A DNA stretch of 64,000 nucleotides from contig NZ_JAFEVZ010000017.1 in the NCBI RefSeq assembly GCF_022802975.1, positions 1 to 64,000 on the forward strand, read 5' to 3'. The notes beneath the pieces were generated by a model. The model was not told the origin of the DNA. It saw nothing but the letters and a program-made list of their open reading frames with translations, and ran no database searches. This stretch comes from Flavobacterium pectinovorum (GTDB lineage: Bacteria > Bacteroidota > Bacteroidia > Flavobacteriales > Flavobacteriaceae). The translations under genes and the position numbers were made by a program. Of the stretch, positions 49,610 to 59,166 are shown piece by piece. The stretch's first letter is position 1. Each line of letters starts with the position of its first letter.

Positions 49610-51013
49610 ATGTCGTCTCACTACGAAGCACCCATTAGAAAACCTTTAGTTATAGGTGATAAATCATATCATGATGTAACTGTAGATGTGGCAGCACCTG
49701 TTGAAGGTCCTGCAAATAAACAATGGTGGATTGTATTTTCAATCGCATTAATAGCCTTCCTTTGGGGGTTAGGTTGTATAATTTACACCGTATCTACCGG
49801 TATCGGAACATGGGGATTAAACAAAACAGTTGGTTGGGCCTGGGATATTACTAACTTCGTTTGGTGGGTTGGTATTGGTCACGCCGGAACATTAATTTCT
49901 GCGGTATTATTACTTTTCCGTCAACGTTGGAGAATGGCTATTAACCGTTCTGCTGAAGCTATGACTATTTTCTCAGTAGTTCAGGCAGGTTTATTCCCAA
50001 TTATTCACATGGGTCGTCCATGGTTGGCATACTGGGTATTACCTATTCCAAATCAATTTGGATCCCTATGGGTAAACTTTAATTCACCGTTACTTTGGGA
50101 CGTATTTGCGATTTCAACGTATCTTTCAGTATCATTAGTTTTCTGGTGGACTGGTTTGCTGCCTGACTTTGCAATGCTTCGTGATAGAGCTATAACTCCA
50201 TTTAATAAAAGAGTTTATTCTATTTTAAGTTTTGGATGGAGTGGTAGAGCAAAAGACTGGCAACGTTTTGAAGAAGTATCTTTGGTATTAGCTGGTTTAG
50301 CTACGCCTCTTGTACTTTCTGTACACACGATTGTATCTATGGACTTTGCTACTTCTGTAATTCCTGGATGGCACACAACAATTTTCCCTCCATACTTCGT
50401 TGCTGGAGCGGTTTTCTCTGGATTTGCAATGGTAAACACATTGTTAATTGTTATGAGAAAAGTTTCTAATCTTGAAGCTTATATCACATTACAACATATT
50501 GAATTGATGAATATCATTATCATGATTACGGGTTCTATCGTTGGTGTGGCTTATATTACAGAGTTATTTGTAGCTTGGTATTCAGGTGTAGAATATGAGC
50601 AATATGCATTCTTAAACAGAGCTACCGGACCTTACTGGTGGGCCTATTGGGCAATGATGACTTGTAACGTTTTTTCTCCTCAGTTTATGTGGTTCAAAAA
50701 ACTAAGAACAAGTATTATGTTTTCATTTGTAATTTCGATTGTAGTAAATATCGGAATGTGGTTTGAAAGATTTGTAATCATTGTTACTTCTTTACATAGA
50801 GATTATCTTCCATCTTCTTGGACAATGTTTTCACCAACATTTGTTGATATTGGAATTTTCATTGGGACAATTGGTTTCTTTTTTGTGTTGTTTTTGTTAT
50901 ACTCAAGAACATTCCCTGTAATTGCTCAGGCAGAGGTGAAAACAATTTTAAAAGGAACAGGAGATAATTACATTAGAGAAAGAGCAAATAGTAAAGATTC
51001 ACATCATGAGTAA
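49610..51013 (+). CDS. actC: Alternative complex III membrane subunit ActC (NrfD-like)
   Basis: This integral membrane subunit of the NrfD/PsrC family forms a quinol-binding site and possibly a proton path. The 467-residue protein has about ten hydrophobic helices; GHAGTLISAVLLLFRQRWR and PIIHMGRPWLAYWVLPIPN carry the family residues. It overlaps actD by 8 bp. Quinol oxidation here feeds ActB. Confidence 0.94.
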   Translation: MSSHYEAPIRKPLVIGDKSYHDVTVDVAAPVEGPANKQWWIVFSIALIAFLWGLGCIIYTVSTGIGTWGLNKTVGWAWDITNFVWWVGIGHAGTLISAVLLLFRQRWRMAINRSAEAMTIFSVVQAGLFPIIHMGRPWLAYWVLPIPNQFGSLWVNFNSPLLWDVFAISTYLSVSLVFWWTGLLPDFAMLRDRAITPFNKRVYSILSFGWSGRAKDWQRFEEVSLVLAGLATPLVLSVHTIVSMDFATSVIPGWHTTIFPPYFVAGAVFSGFAMVNTLLIVMRKVSNLEAYITLQHIELMNIIIMITGSIVGVAYITELFVAWYSGVEYEQYAFLNRATGPYWWAYWAMMTCNVFSPQFMWFKKLRTSIMFSFVISIVVNIGMWFERFVIIVTSLHRDYLPSSWTMFSPTFVDIGIFIGTIGFFFVLFLLYSRTFPVIAQAEVKTILKGTGDNYIRERANSKDSHHE

Positions 51014-51530
51014 TAAAGTAATATACGCCATTTATAATGACGATGATATTTTGATGGATGCAGTAAAGAAAACCAGAGCTGCTCATCATCATATTGAAGA
51101 GGTTTTTACTCCATTCCCGGTTCACGGATTGGATAAAGCTATGGGTTTAGCACCAACAAGATTAGCAATTTGTGCGTTCCTATATGGATGTGTTGGTATT
51201 TCTGTTGCAACATTTATGATGAGTTATATAATGATTCATGATTGGCCACAAGACATTGGTGGAAAACCAAGTTTTAGTTTCATTCAAAATATGCCATCTT
51301 TTGTGCCAATTATGTTTGAGATGACTGTTTTTTTTGCTGCACACTTAATGGTAATCACTTTCTATATGAGAAGTAGATTATGGCCATTTAAGCAAGCTGA
51401 AAATCCAGATGTAAGAACAACAGATGACCATTTTTTAATGGAAGTTGCTGTAAACGATAATGAAGCTGAATTAGTTTCTTTTTTCGAAGGTACAGGAGCT
51501 GTTGAAGTTAAAGTAATTGAAAAGAATTAA
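51006..51530 (+). CDS. actD: Alternative complex III subunit ActD (DUF3341)
   Basis: This 174-residue subunit has a cytosolic N-terminal alpha/beta domain (VIYAIYNDDDILMDAVKK, FTPFPVHGLDKAMGL) and two transmembrane helices, at about 55-78 and 98-120. It overlaps the actC stop by 8 bp and is 8 bp before actE, consistent with stoichiometric production. It has no cofactor motifs. Confidence 0.93.
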   Translation: MSNKVIYAIYNDDDILMDAVKKTRAAHHHIEEVFTPFPVHGLDKAMGLAPTRLAICAFLYGCVGISVATFMMSYIMIHDWPQDIGGKPSFSFIQNMPSFVPIMFEMTVFFAAHLMVITFYMRSRLWPFKQAENPDVRTTDDHFLMEVAVNDNEAELVSFFEGTGAVEVKVIEKN

Positions 51531-51538
51531 TTGTAGCT

Positions 51539-52084
51539 ATGAAAAGGATATATAAAATAACACTTTTAGTTGGTATAACTATTTTAGTTTCATCTTGCCA
51601 CAATAATTCGGCACCAAACTATCAGTATTTCCCAAATATGTATGAATCTGTAGGGTACGAACCTTATTCAGAAGCAAAAGTATTTAAAGGAGGTAAAGAA
51701 GGTCAGCTTCCGGTAGAGGGAACTATCAACAGAGGTTTTGAACCTTATGAATATGAAAATTCGACAGCAGGATATGAATTGGCTAAAGCTAATTTAAAAT
51801 CTCCTTTGACTGCAGAAGAAAAAAATTCTGACAAAGGAAAAGAGCTTTTCGAAATTTATTGTATCAGTTGCCACGGTGCAACTGGAAACGGTAAAGGTAA
51901 ATTGGTTGAAAGAGAAAAATTTCTTGGAGTACCTAGCTATAAAGACAGAGAAATCACCGAAGGAAGTATTTTTCATGTTGAAACTTATGGTTTAAATGCA
52001 ATGGGTTCACATGCAAATCAATTAAGTGCCCACGAACGTTGGTTAGTTGCTGACTATGTTCTAAAACTAAAAAGCCAATTATAA
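51539..52084 (+). CDS. actE: Alternative complex III monohaem cytochrome c subunit ActE
   Basis: A lipoprotein signal (lipobox near LVSSCHN) anchors a periplasmic monohaem cytochrome c of about 160 residues. The haem motif is CISCHGATGNGKG, and the axial methionine is probably in YGLNAMGSHANQL. It accepts electrons from ActA and could pass them on to the oxidase or a soluble carrier. It is 28 bp before the actF start. Confidence 0.94.
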   Translation: MKRIYKITLLVGITILVSSCHNNSAPNYQYFPNMYESVGYEPYSEAKVFKGGKEGQLPVEGTINRGFEPYEYENSTAGYELAKANLKSPLTAEEKNSDKGKELFEIYCISCHGATGNGKGKLVEREKFLGVPSYKDREITEGSIFHVETYGLNAMGSHANQLSAHERWLVADYVLKLKSQL

Positions 52085-52111
52085 TTGTTGAACAAACTGA
52101 TCGTAATAGAT

Positions 52112-53635
52112 ATGTACACATTTTCAAGTAAATTAAAAACTTTTTCTATCATTCTAATGGCCGTTGGTATATTAGGGATTGGATATGGTTTTTTAAACGC
52201 TCCTAAAAATATTGAAGAGGTAGAAACTCTTCTTAAAAAAGAAGCATCAGAACATGGCGGTGGCCATCATGAAGCTGCTGCAGCACATCATGAGGAAAAG
52301 GCTGAAGTTAGTCATGAAGCAAAAACTGAAGAGGTCGCTCACCATGAACAAACTGAAGAAGCACATGCTGTAGTCGCTGTAAATAAAGACTCAGTTGTTG
52401 CAAATGAAGATTCTGTTCATGAAGCAAAAACTGAAGCAGCTCACGAAACTGCAGTTACTAATCATGAAGTAAAAGCAGAAAAGCATGAAGAAGTTTCTCA
52501 CGGACATTATTCTAAAGCTCATGCTGAACATGTTTTACACCAATTACAAAACAAACCTTGGTCTGCTTTGTATGTTGCTTGTATTTTCTTCTTATTGCTT
52601 TCTATGGGAGTTTTAGCATTTTATGCTATTCAACAAGTAGCACAGGCTGGTTGGTCTCCTGTATTGTTTAGAGTTATGCAGGGAATTACAGCTTATTTAC
52701 CAGCTGGTTCTATCATTTTCTTTATTATTTTAGTTCTTTGTGGATTGCATTTTAATCATATTTTTGTTTGGTTAGGTAAAGGTGTTACAGATCCTACCCA
52801 CGCTAACTATGACGCTATTATTGCTGGTAAATCTGGATATTTAAATTTTCCTTTTTGGATTGTTAGAGCTTTTGTCTTTTTATTAGGCTGGAACTTATAC
52901 CGTATTTATTCTAGAAAAAATTGTTTAGCTCAGGATGAAGCTAATGATGATCTATACTACAAAAAGAACTTTAAATTATCTGCTGGTTTCTTAGTGTTCT
53001 TTATCGTTTCTGAGTCTATTATGTCTTGGGATTGGATTATGTCTTTTGACCCACACTGGTTTAGTACATTATTTGGATGGTATGTATTCGCTTCTTTCTT
53101 TGTAAGCGGTATTACTACTATCGCTTTAGTTACGGTGTACTTGAAATCAAAAGGATATTTAGAATTTGTGAATACAAGTCATATTCATGATTTAGCGAAA
53201 TTTATGTTTGGGATTAGTATTTTCTGGACTTATTTGTGGTTTTCTCAATTCATGTTAATCTGGTATGCAAATATTCCTGAAGAAGTTACGTATTTTATAA
53301 CAAGAATTCAATTATACAACCTTCCTTTCTTTGGTGCTGTGGTTATGAATTTTCTCTTCCCTGTGCTAATTTTAATTAATACAGATTTTAAACGTCTTAA
53401 TTGGATTATTGTAATGGCAGGAATTGTGATCTTATTAGGGCATTATGTTGACTTCTTTAATATGATTATGCCTGGTACAGTTGGTGACAGATGGTTTATT
53501 GGAGTTTCTGAAATTGCATCTATTCTTTTCTTCTTAGGTTTGTTTATTTTCGTAGTGTTTACTGCATTGAGTAAGTCTCCTTTGTTAGCAAAAAGAAATC
53601 CTTTCATAGAAGAAAGTAAACATTTTCATTATTAA
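52112..53635 (+). CDS. actF: Alternative complex III membrane subunit ActF with His-rich loop
   Basis: This second NrfD-like membrane subunit of about 507 residues has ten or so helices. I chose the ATG at 52112 over an upstream TTG. Between the first and second helices there is an unusual stretch of about 100 residues (about 38-145) dominated by His, Glu, Ala and Lys (for example GGGHHEAAAAHHEEKAE, HEAKTEEVAHHEQTEEAH). This looks like an acquired low-complexity or metal-binding loop. The rest is normal for ActF. Confidence 0.93.
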   Translation: MYTFSSKLKTFSIILMAVGILGIGYGFLNAPKNIEEVETLLKKEASEHGGGHHEAAAAHHEEKAEVSHEAKTEEVAHHEQTEEAHAVVAVNKDSVVANEDSVHEAKTEAAHETAVTNHEVKAEKHEEVSHGHYSKAHAEHVLHQLQNKPWSALYVACIFFLLLSMGVLAFYAIQQVAQAGWSPVLFRVMQGITAYLPAGSIIFFIILVLCGLHFNHIFVWLGKGVTDPTHANYDAIIAGKSGYLNFPFWIVRAFVFLLGWNLYRIYSRKNCLAQDEANDDLYYKKNFKLSAGFLVFFIVSESIMSWDWIMSFDPHWFSTLFGWYVFASFFVSGITTIALVTVYLKSKGYLEFVNTSHIHDLAKFMFGISIFWTYLWFSQFMLIWYANIPEEVTYFITRIQLYNLPFFGAVVMNFLFPVLILINTDFKRLNWIIVMAGIVILLGHYVDFFNMIMPGTVGDRWFIGVSEIASILFFLGLFIFVVFTALSKSPLLAKRNPFIEESKHFHY

Positions 53636-53654
53636 TATTTAAAGAAATAAACAG

Positions 53655-54845
53655 ATGACAAGTTTGTTGGTAATTATAGTTTTAGTTTTATTAGCAGTTG
53701 CGTTATGGCAATTGACCAAGATATTTGATCTTACTCAGGTAGGGTCTTCTTCGGACGATTCTCAGGTAGCATCTGATAATGATAACAATGTTCAGGGATA
53801 CATTATGTTTGGCTTCTTGGCATTCATTTATATATTCACTATTTACGGTTTACTAAAATGGGGTAATTTAGCACTTCATACACCTGCTTCAGAGCATGGA
53901 CTTTTAGTAGATAGTTTAATGAATATTACTTGGGTATTGATTTTTACTGTTCAGGTTATTACTCAAGGTTTGTTGTATTGGTTTTCTTTTAAATACAAAG
54001 GGAATAAAGATAAAAAAGCTTTATTTTTTGCTGATAGTAATAAATTAGAAGCAATCTGGAGTATTATTCCATCTGTTGTTTTAGCTGTTTTAATCCTTTA
54101 TGGATTGTACGCCTGGAATAACATTATGTTTGTTGATAAAGACGAAGATGTAGTTGAAATTGAACTTTATGCACAACAATTTAAATGGACTGCACGTTAT
54201 GCTGGACAAGATAATGTGTTAGGAAAAGCCAACGTTCGTTTGATTGAAGGTATTAATACATTAGGTGTTGATATGTCTGATCCTAATGCTCAGGATGATA
54301 TTGTAGTAACTGAATTGCATATTCCTAAAGGAAAGAAAGTACATTTCAAAATGCGCTCTCAGGACGTTTTACACTCAGCTTATTTTCCTCATTTTAGAGC
54401 GCAAATGAACTGTGTTCCTGGGATGGTTACAGAATTTGCATTTGTTCCAACTTACACAACTGCTGAATATAGAGAATTACCTTTTATGGTTCAAAAAGTG
54501 GCTAATATCAATAAACTTAGAAATGAAAAAAGTGCTGAGTTAGTTGCAAAAGGAGGTACAGCTTTAGATCCTTATACATTTGATTACTTATTGTTGTGTA
54601 ATAAAATTTGTGGAGCTTCTCACTACAATATGCAAATGAAAGTTGTGGTAGATTCACCAGAAGATTATAAAAAATGGCTAAGTGAGAAAACAACTTTAGC
54701 TCAGGATATTAAAGCTGCAGCTGCGGCTGAGAAACCAGCTGAAGGAGCTGAGGCAACTACAGATACAACTGCTAAAGTAAAAGATACTGTAAAAGCAGTT
54801 ATCGATACTGTTAAAGCAGCTGTAGCAAAAGTTGCAGTTAAATAA
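53655..54845 (+). CDS. coxB: Cytochrome c oxidase subunit II
   Basis: This subunit accepts electrons from cytochrome c through the CuA centre. Two N-terminal helices anchor a periplasmic cupredoxin domain with CuA ligands in LHSAYFPHFRAQMNCVPG and CNKICGASHYNMQM. The usual CxExC glutamate is lysine here; that residue ligates through its backbone, so function is compatible. A C-terminal Ala/Lys/Asp-rich tail of about 45 residues is extra. The gene directly follows ActF, consistent with an ACIII-oxidase supercomplex. Confidence 0.95.
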   Translation: MTSLLVIIVLVLLAVALWQLTKIFDLTQVGSSSDDSQVASDNDNNVQGYIMFGFLAFIYIFTIYGLLKWGNLALHTPASEHGLLVDSLMNITWVLIFTVQVITQGLLYWFSFKYKGNKDKKALFFADSNKLEAIWSIIPSVVLAVLILYGLYAWNNIMFVDKDEDVVEIELYAQQFKWTARYAGQDNVLGKANVRLIEGINTLGVDMSDPNAQDDIVVTELHIPKGKKVHFKMRSQDVLHSAYFPHFRAQMNCVPGMVTEFAFVPTYTTAEYRELPFMVQKVANINKLRNEKSAELVAKGGTALDPYTFDYLLLCNKICGASHYNMQMKVVVDSPEDYKKWLSEKTTLAQDIKAAAAAEKPAEGAEATTDTTAKVKDTVKAVIDTVKAAVAKVAVK

Positions 54846-54875
54846 TATTATTAAGAAAATTTAAAGTACACATAT

Positions 54876-56678
54876 ATGTCAGCAGAAGCGCACGGTCACG
54901 ATCACGGACACGATCACGAGCACGAACATCATCATAAAGACACGTTCATTACTAAATATATTTTTAGTATTGATCACAAAATGATCGCTAAGCAATACTT
55001 GATTACCGGTATTATTATGGGGATTATTGGTATAGCAATGTCTTTGCTTTTCAGAATGCAATTGGCTTGGCCAGAAGAGTCTTTTAAAATTTTTAATGTT
55101 TTATTAGGAGATAAATTTGCACCTGATGGTGTGATGGCCAATGATATTTATTTGGCTTTAGTTACAATTCACGGAACCATTATGGTATTCTTTGTACTAA
55201 CAGCAGGTTTAAGTGGAACTTTTAGTAATTTACTTATTCCGCTTCAGATTGGTGCAAGAGATATGGCTTCAGGATTCATGAATATGATTTCTTACTGGTT
55301 ATTTTTCTTATCAGCTGTAGTAATGTTGTGTTCTTTATTTGTTGAAGCTGGACCAGCTTCTGCAGGATGGACAATTTATCCTCCATTAAGTGCTTTACCT
55401 CAAGCGATTCCAGGATCTGGAACAGGTATGACTTTATGGTTAGTTTCAATGGCAATATTTATCGCATCTTCATTAATGGGTTCTTTAAATTACATTGTTA
55501 CAGTTATAAACCTAAGAACTAAAGGAATGTCTATGACAAGACTTCCACTTACTATCTGGACATTCTTCGTAACTGCTATTATTGGAGTTATCTCATTTCC
55601 GGTTTTATTATCAGCGGCTTTATTATTAATTTTCGATAGAAGTTTTGGTACTTCATTCTTCCTTTCAGATATTTACATAGCTGGAGAGGTTTTACATTAC
55701 CAAGGTGGTTCTCCTGTATTGTTTGAACACTTATTCTGGTTCTTAGGGCACCCTGAGGTTTACATCGTAATCTTACCAGCAATGGGTCTTGTTTCTGAAA
55801 TTATGGCTACGAACTCTCGTAAACCAATCTTTGGATACAGAGCGATGATTATGTCTGTTCTTGCAATTGCATTTTTATCTACAATTGTTTGGGGTCACCA
55901 CATGTTCCTTTCAGGAATGAATCCTTTCTTAGGATCGGTATTTACTTTTACTACATTATTGATTGCAATTCCATCTGCTGTAAAAGCATTTAACTGGATT
56001 ACTACTTTGTGGAAAGGTAACTTACAATTTAACCCTGCAATGTTGTTCTCAATCGGAATGGTTTCTACTTTCATCACTGGAGGTTTAACAGGAATCATTT
56101 TAGGAGATAGTACTTTAGATATTAACGTTCATGATACTTACTTCGTTATTGCTCACTTTCACTTAGTAATGGGTATCTCTGCGCTTTACGGAATGTTTGC
56201 TGGTATTTACCACTGGTTCCCTAAGATGTACGGAAGAATGTTAAACAAAAATTTAGGTTATATTCACTTCTGGATTACTGCAGTTTGTGCCTATGGAGTT
56301 TTCTTCCCAATGCACTTTATCGGATTAGCAGGTCTTCCAAGACGTTATTATACAAACACAAACTTCCCATTATTCGATGATTTACAAAATGTGAATGTTT
56401 TAATTACTACATTTGCTCTTGTAGGAGGTGCGTTCCAATTAGTGTTCTTATACAACTTCTTTAGTAGTATTTTCTACGGTAAGAAAGCGGTTCAGAACCC
56501 ATGGAAATCTACAACTTTAGAGTGGACAACTCCGGTTGAGCATATTCACGGTAACTGGCCAGGAGAAATTCCTCACGTATATCGTTGGCCGTATGACTAC
56601 AGTAACCCAAATCATGATGTAGATTTTGTGCCGCAAAATGTACCAATGAAAGAAGGTGAAGAAGTTTTACACCACTAA
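54876..56678 (+). CDS. coxA: Cytochrome c oxidase subunit I
   Basis: This is the catalytic haem-copper oxidase subunit that reduces oxygen and pumps protons. The 600-residue protein has 12 or more helices, the CuB/haem a3 motif FLGHPEVYIVILP, WGHHMFLSGM, and HDTYFVIAHFHLVMG with haem a and a3 ligands. The N-terminus is a His/Asp/Glu-rich tail (AHGHDHGHDHEHEHHHKD), presumably cytosolic. No subunit III or IV gene follows; those must be elsewhere. Confidence 0.97.
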   Translation: MSAEAHGHDHGHDHEHEHHHKDTFITKYIFSIDHKMIAKQYLITGIIMGIIGIAMSLLFRMQLAWPEESFKIFNVLLGDKFAPDGVMANDIYLALVTIHGTIMVFFVLTAGLSGTFSNLLIPLQIGARDMASGFMNMISYWLFFLSAVVMLCSLFVEAGPASAGWTIYPPLSALPQAIPGSGTGMTLWLVSMAIFIASSLMGSLNYIVTVINLRTKGMSMTRLPLTIWTFFVTAIIGVISFPVLLSAALLLIFDRSFGTSFFLSDIYIAGEVLHYQGGSPVLFEHLFWFLGHPEVYIVILPAMGLVSEIMATNSRKPIFGYRAMIMSVLAIAFLSTIVWGHHMFLSGMNPFLGSVFTFTTLLIAIPSAVKAFNWITTLWKGNLQFNPAMLFSIGMVSTFITGGLTGIILGDSTLDINVHDTYFVIAHFHLVMGISALYGMFAGIYHWFPKMYGRMLNKNLGYIHFWITAVCAYGVFFPMHFIGLAGLPRRYYTNTNFPLFDDLQNVNVLITTFALVGGAFQLVFLYNFFSSIFYGKKAVQNPWKSTTLEWTTPVEHIHGNWPGEIPHVYRWPYDYSNPNHDVDFVPQNVPMKEGEEVLHH

Positions 56679-56688
56679 AAATATTTTA

Positions 56689-56716
56689 AAAGGCCATCAG
56701 AAATGATGGTCTTTTT
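56689..56716. terminator. Terminator of the ACIII-oxidase operon
   Basis: Stem AAAGGCCATCA with TGATGGTCTTT (56689-56699 and 56704-56714, one G-T pair) and a GAAA loop, then T residues, 11 bp after coxA. Confidence 0.88.
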
Positions 56717-56773
56717 GTTTTGTAAAAGTTTTATCTCTGAACTTTTACTGTTTTACATACTGATTACTTTGTA

Positions 56774-56781
56774 TATCTTTG
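56774..56781 (+). promoter_or_regulatory. ruvB -7 element, probably leaderless transcript
   Basis: TATCTTTG ends only 4 bp before the ruvB ATG (56786). A start at the usual distance would fall at or next to the ATG. Confidence 0.55.
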
Positions 56782-56785
56782 TAAA

Positions 56786-57808
56786 ATGAATGAAAATCTA
56801 GATCCTACCACAAAAGGATACAACCCAGAAGAGTTAGATCTTGAAAAAAGATTACGTCCGCTGTCATTTGATGATTTTGCAGGACAAGACCAGGTATTAG
56901 AAAATTTAAAGGTTTTTGTTGCTGCAGCAAATCAACGTGGGGAAGCATTGGATCACGCACTTTTTCATGGACCTCCCGGTCTGGGGAAAACCACTTTAGC
57001 TAATATTTTGGCAAATGAACTTGAAGTTGGAATTAAAATTACTTCTGGTCCTGTTTTGGATAAACCAGGTGATTTAGCGGGTTTACTGACAAATCTCGAT
57101 GAAAGAGATGTTTTATTCATTGATGAAATTCATCGTTTAAGCCCTATTGTTGAAGAGTACTTGTATTCTGCAATGGAAGACTTCAAGATTGATATTATGA
57201 TTGAATCAGGTCCTAATGCCAGAACGGTTCAAATCAATTTAAATCCTTTTACATTAATTGGAGCGACTACCCGTTCAGGATTATTAACAGCACCAATGCG
57301 TGCCCGTTTCGGAATATCTTCCCGTTTACAATATTATACAACAGAGCTTTTGACAAGTATTGTTGAAAGAAGCTCTTCTATACTTAAAATGCCCATTTCA
57401 TTAGACGCTGCCATTGAAATAGCTGGTCGCAGTCGTGGTACACCTCGTATTGCTAATGCATTGTTGCGAAGAGTACGTGATTTTGCGCAAATAAAAGGGA
57501 ATGGGACTATTGATTTGGAAATTGCACGTTATGCTCTAAAAGCACTTAACGTAGACGCACATGGTCTTGATGAAATGGATAATAAAATATTGCTTACAAT
57601 TATAAATAAATTCAAAGGCGGCCCTGTTGGTCTCTCTACTTTGGCAACAGCAGTTTCTGAAAGCAGCGAAACTATTGAAGAAGTTTATGAACCATTTTTA
57701 ATTCAGGAAGGTTTTATTATGCGTACTCCGCGAGGGCGTGAAGTTACTGATAAAGCTTATAAACATTTGGGTAAAATAAATACTAATATTCAAGGAGGAT
57801 TGTTTTAA
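56786..57808 (+). CDS. ruvB: Holliday junction branch migration ATPase RuvB
   Basis: RuvB is the AAA+ hexameric motor that drives branch migration with RuvA. The 340-residue protein has Walker A GPPGLGKTT (62-70), Walker B LFIDEIHRL, the sensor GATTRSGLLTAPMRARFG and the C-terminal winged helix with EPFLIQEGFIMRTPRGR. ruvA is also in the window, about 5.5 kb downstream, as a separate unit. The P450 gene starts 11 bp after its stop. Confidence 0.98.
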   Translation: MNENLDPTTKGYNPEELDLEKRLRPLSFDDFAGQDQVLENLKVFVAAANQRGEALDHALFHGPPGLGKTTLANILANELEVGIKITSGPVLDKPGDLAGLLTNLDERDVLFIDEIHRLSPIVEEYLYSAMEDFKIDIMIESGPNARTVQINLNPFTLIGATTRSGLLTAPMRARFGISSRLQYYTTELLTSIVERSSSILKMPISLDAAIEIAGRSRGTPRIANALLRRVRDFAQIKGNGTIDLEIARYALKALNVDAHGLDEMDNKILLTIINKFKGGPVGLSTLATAVSESSETIEEVYEPFLIQEGFIMRTPRGREVTDKAYKHLGKINTNIQGGLF

Positions 57809-57819
57809 TTTATTATTCA

Positions 57820-59166
57820 ATGTCTGAGAGTAAAAAATATAGTTATCCAAGCAAACTTTCAATTATAAGATTTTTTTTGGATGCTGAAGGAGTGCGTAAA
57901 AATCCTATTCCGTTTCATAATATATATTTTAATGATTTAGGGGATTCCTTTTCTATTAGAATTGGAAAATCAAAATATATCATTTTATCCAGAGACAATG
58001 ATGTTGCCGAATATATTTTACAGAAAAATCAGAAGAATTATCATAAATCAAAGTTTCAGTCTGTATATCTTTCAAAATATTTAGGTAAAGGACTTTTAAC
58101 AGTTGATGGTGAATTTTGGCTAAAACAAAGACGTCTTATTCAACCGGCTTTTCATAAGCAAAAAATGAATCAGTTGGTTGAAAATATGGAGAGGACTGTT
58201 ATTTCTGAACTTAATGATTTAGTTGAGGAAAAACCTATTAATCTTTTTCCTGTAATGAGTGAATTGGCTTTTAATGTTGTGGCTAAATCATTATTTCAAC
58301 TTTCTACTTCTGATGAAAAATTAAATCGTATAAAATTTATTATCGAAGAAGTTCAGAATTTCTTAATCAAAGAAATTAGGCTTCCTCATAAAGCATGGTG
58401 GTTTTCAATTAGTGGTCAAGTGAAAAAGCATCTTGATCTTGCTGATGAAAATAATAAAATTATTAAGGGAATTATAGAAGAAAGAGTTGATTCAAAAAAC
58501 GAAGTTAATGATTTGTTGAATATGCTTCTTGAAACACGTTATGAGGATAGTGGTGAAGGAATGTCTGTTGAGCAATTAATAGATGAAATAAAAATCCTTT
58601 TTATTGCCGGGCATGAAACAACTGCAAATGCGCTGACTTTTACTTTACATCTTTTAGGAAATAACCCTGATGTGCAGCAGAAAATATTTGATGAAATTGT
58701 GAAAATCGAATCAGAGACTGATAATGTTGTAGAGCAGCTTCAAAAAATGACTTATATAAATGCAGTTTTAAATGAATCTATGCGATTGTATCCGCCCGCC
58801 TGGATTACGGATAGAGAGAATGTAGAAGATGATAGGTTGGGAGATTTTAATATTAAAAAAGGAACTCTGATTGGAGTTTCTTTTTATGAATTGCATCGTA
58901 ATCCTAAATATTGGGAAAATCCAAATGAATTTATTCCGGAACGTTTTCTTGGTGAACAAAAAAAGAAGTCGCTGCAATATTTTTATCCTTTTGGAGCCGG
59001 ACCAAGAATGTGTATTGGGACAGGGTTTGCGATTTATGAAATGTGTCTGACACTTTCTTATATTATAAAAAGATATATAATTAAATCTACTAAAACGGAT
59101 ATTCAGTTTAATCCGTTAATTACTTTAAAACCAGTTGGAGCTGAAGTTTTATTTTTAAAAAGATGA
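57820..59166 (+). CDS. Cytochrome P450
   Basis: The 448-residue soluble P450 has the I-helix oxygen-activation motif AGHETT (about 263-268), ExxR in ESMRLYPP (about 317), and the haem-ligand loop FGAGPRMCIG with Cys at about 398. No N-terminal membrane anchor is seen. It is a class that would need external ferredoxin partners, none adjacent. The substrate is unknown. It lies between ruvB and queG and its stop overlaps queG by 4 bp, so it is expressed with housekeeping genes rather than in a secondary-metabolite cluster. Confidence 0.95.
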   Translation: MSESKKYSYPSKLSIIRFFLDAEGVRKNPIPFHNIYFNDLGDSFSIRIGKSKYIILSRDNDVAEYILQKNQKNYHKSKFQSVYLSKYLGKGLLTVDGEFWLKQRRLIQPAFHKQKMNQLVENMERTVISELNDLVEEKPINLFPVMSELAFNVVAKSLFQLSTSDEKLNRIKFIIEEVQNFLIKEIRLPHKAWWFSISGQVKKHLDLADENNKIIKGIIEERVDSKNEVNDLLNMLLETRYEDSGEGMSVEQLIDEIKILFIAGHETTANALTFTLHLLGNNPDVQQKIFDEIVKIESETDNVVEQLQKMTYINAVLNESMRLYPPAWITDRENVEDDRLGDFNIKKGTLIGVSFYELHRNPKYWENPNEFIPERFLGEQKKKSLQYFYPFGAGPRMCIGTGFAIYEMCLTLSYIIKRYIIKSTKTDIQFNPLITLKPVGAEVLFLKR

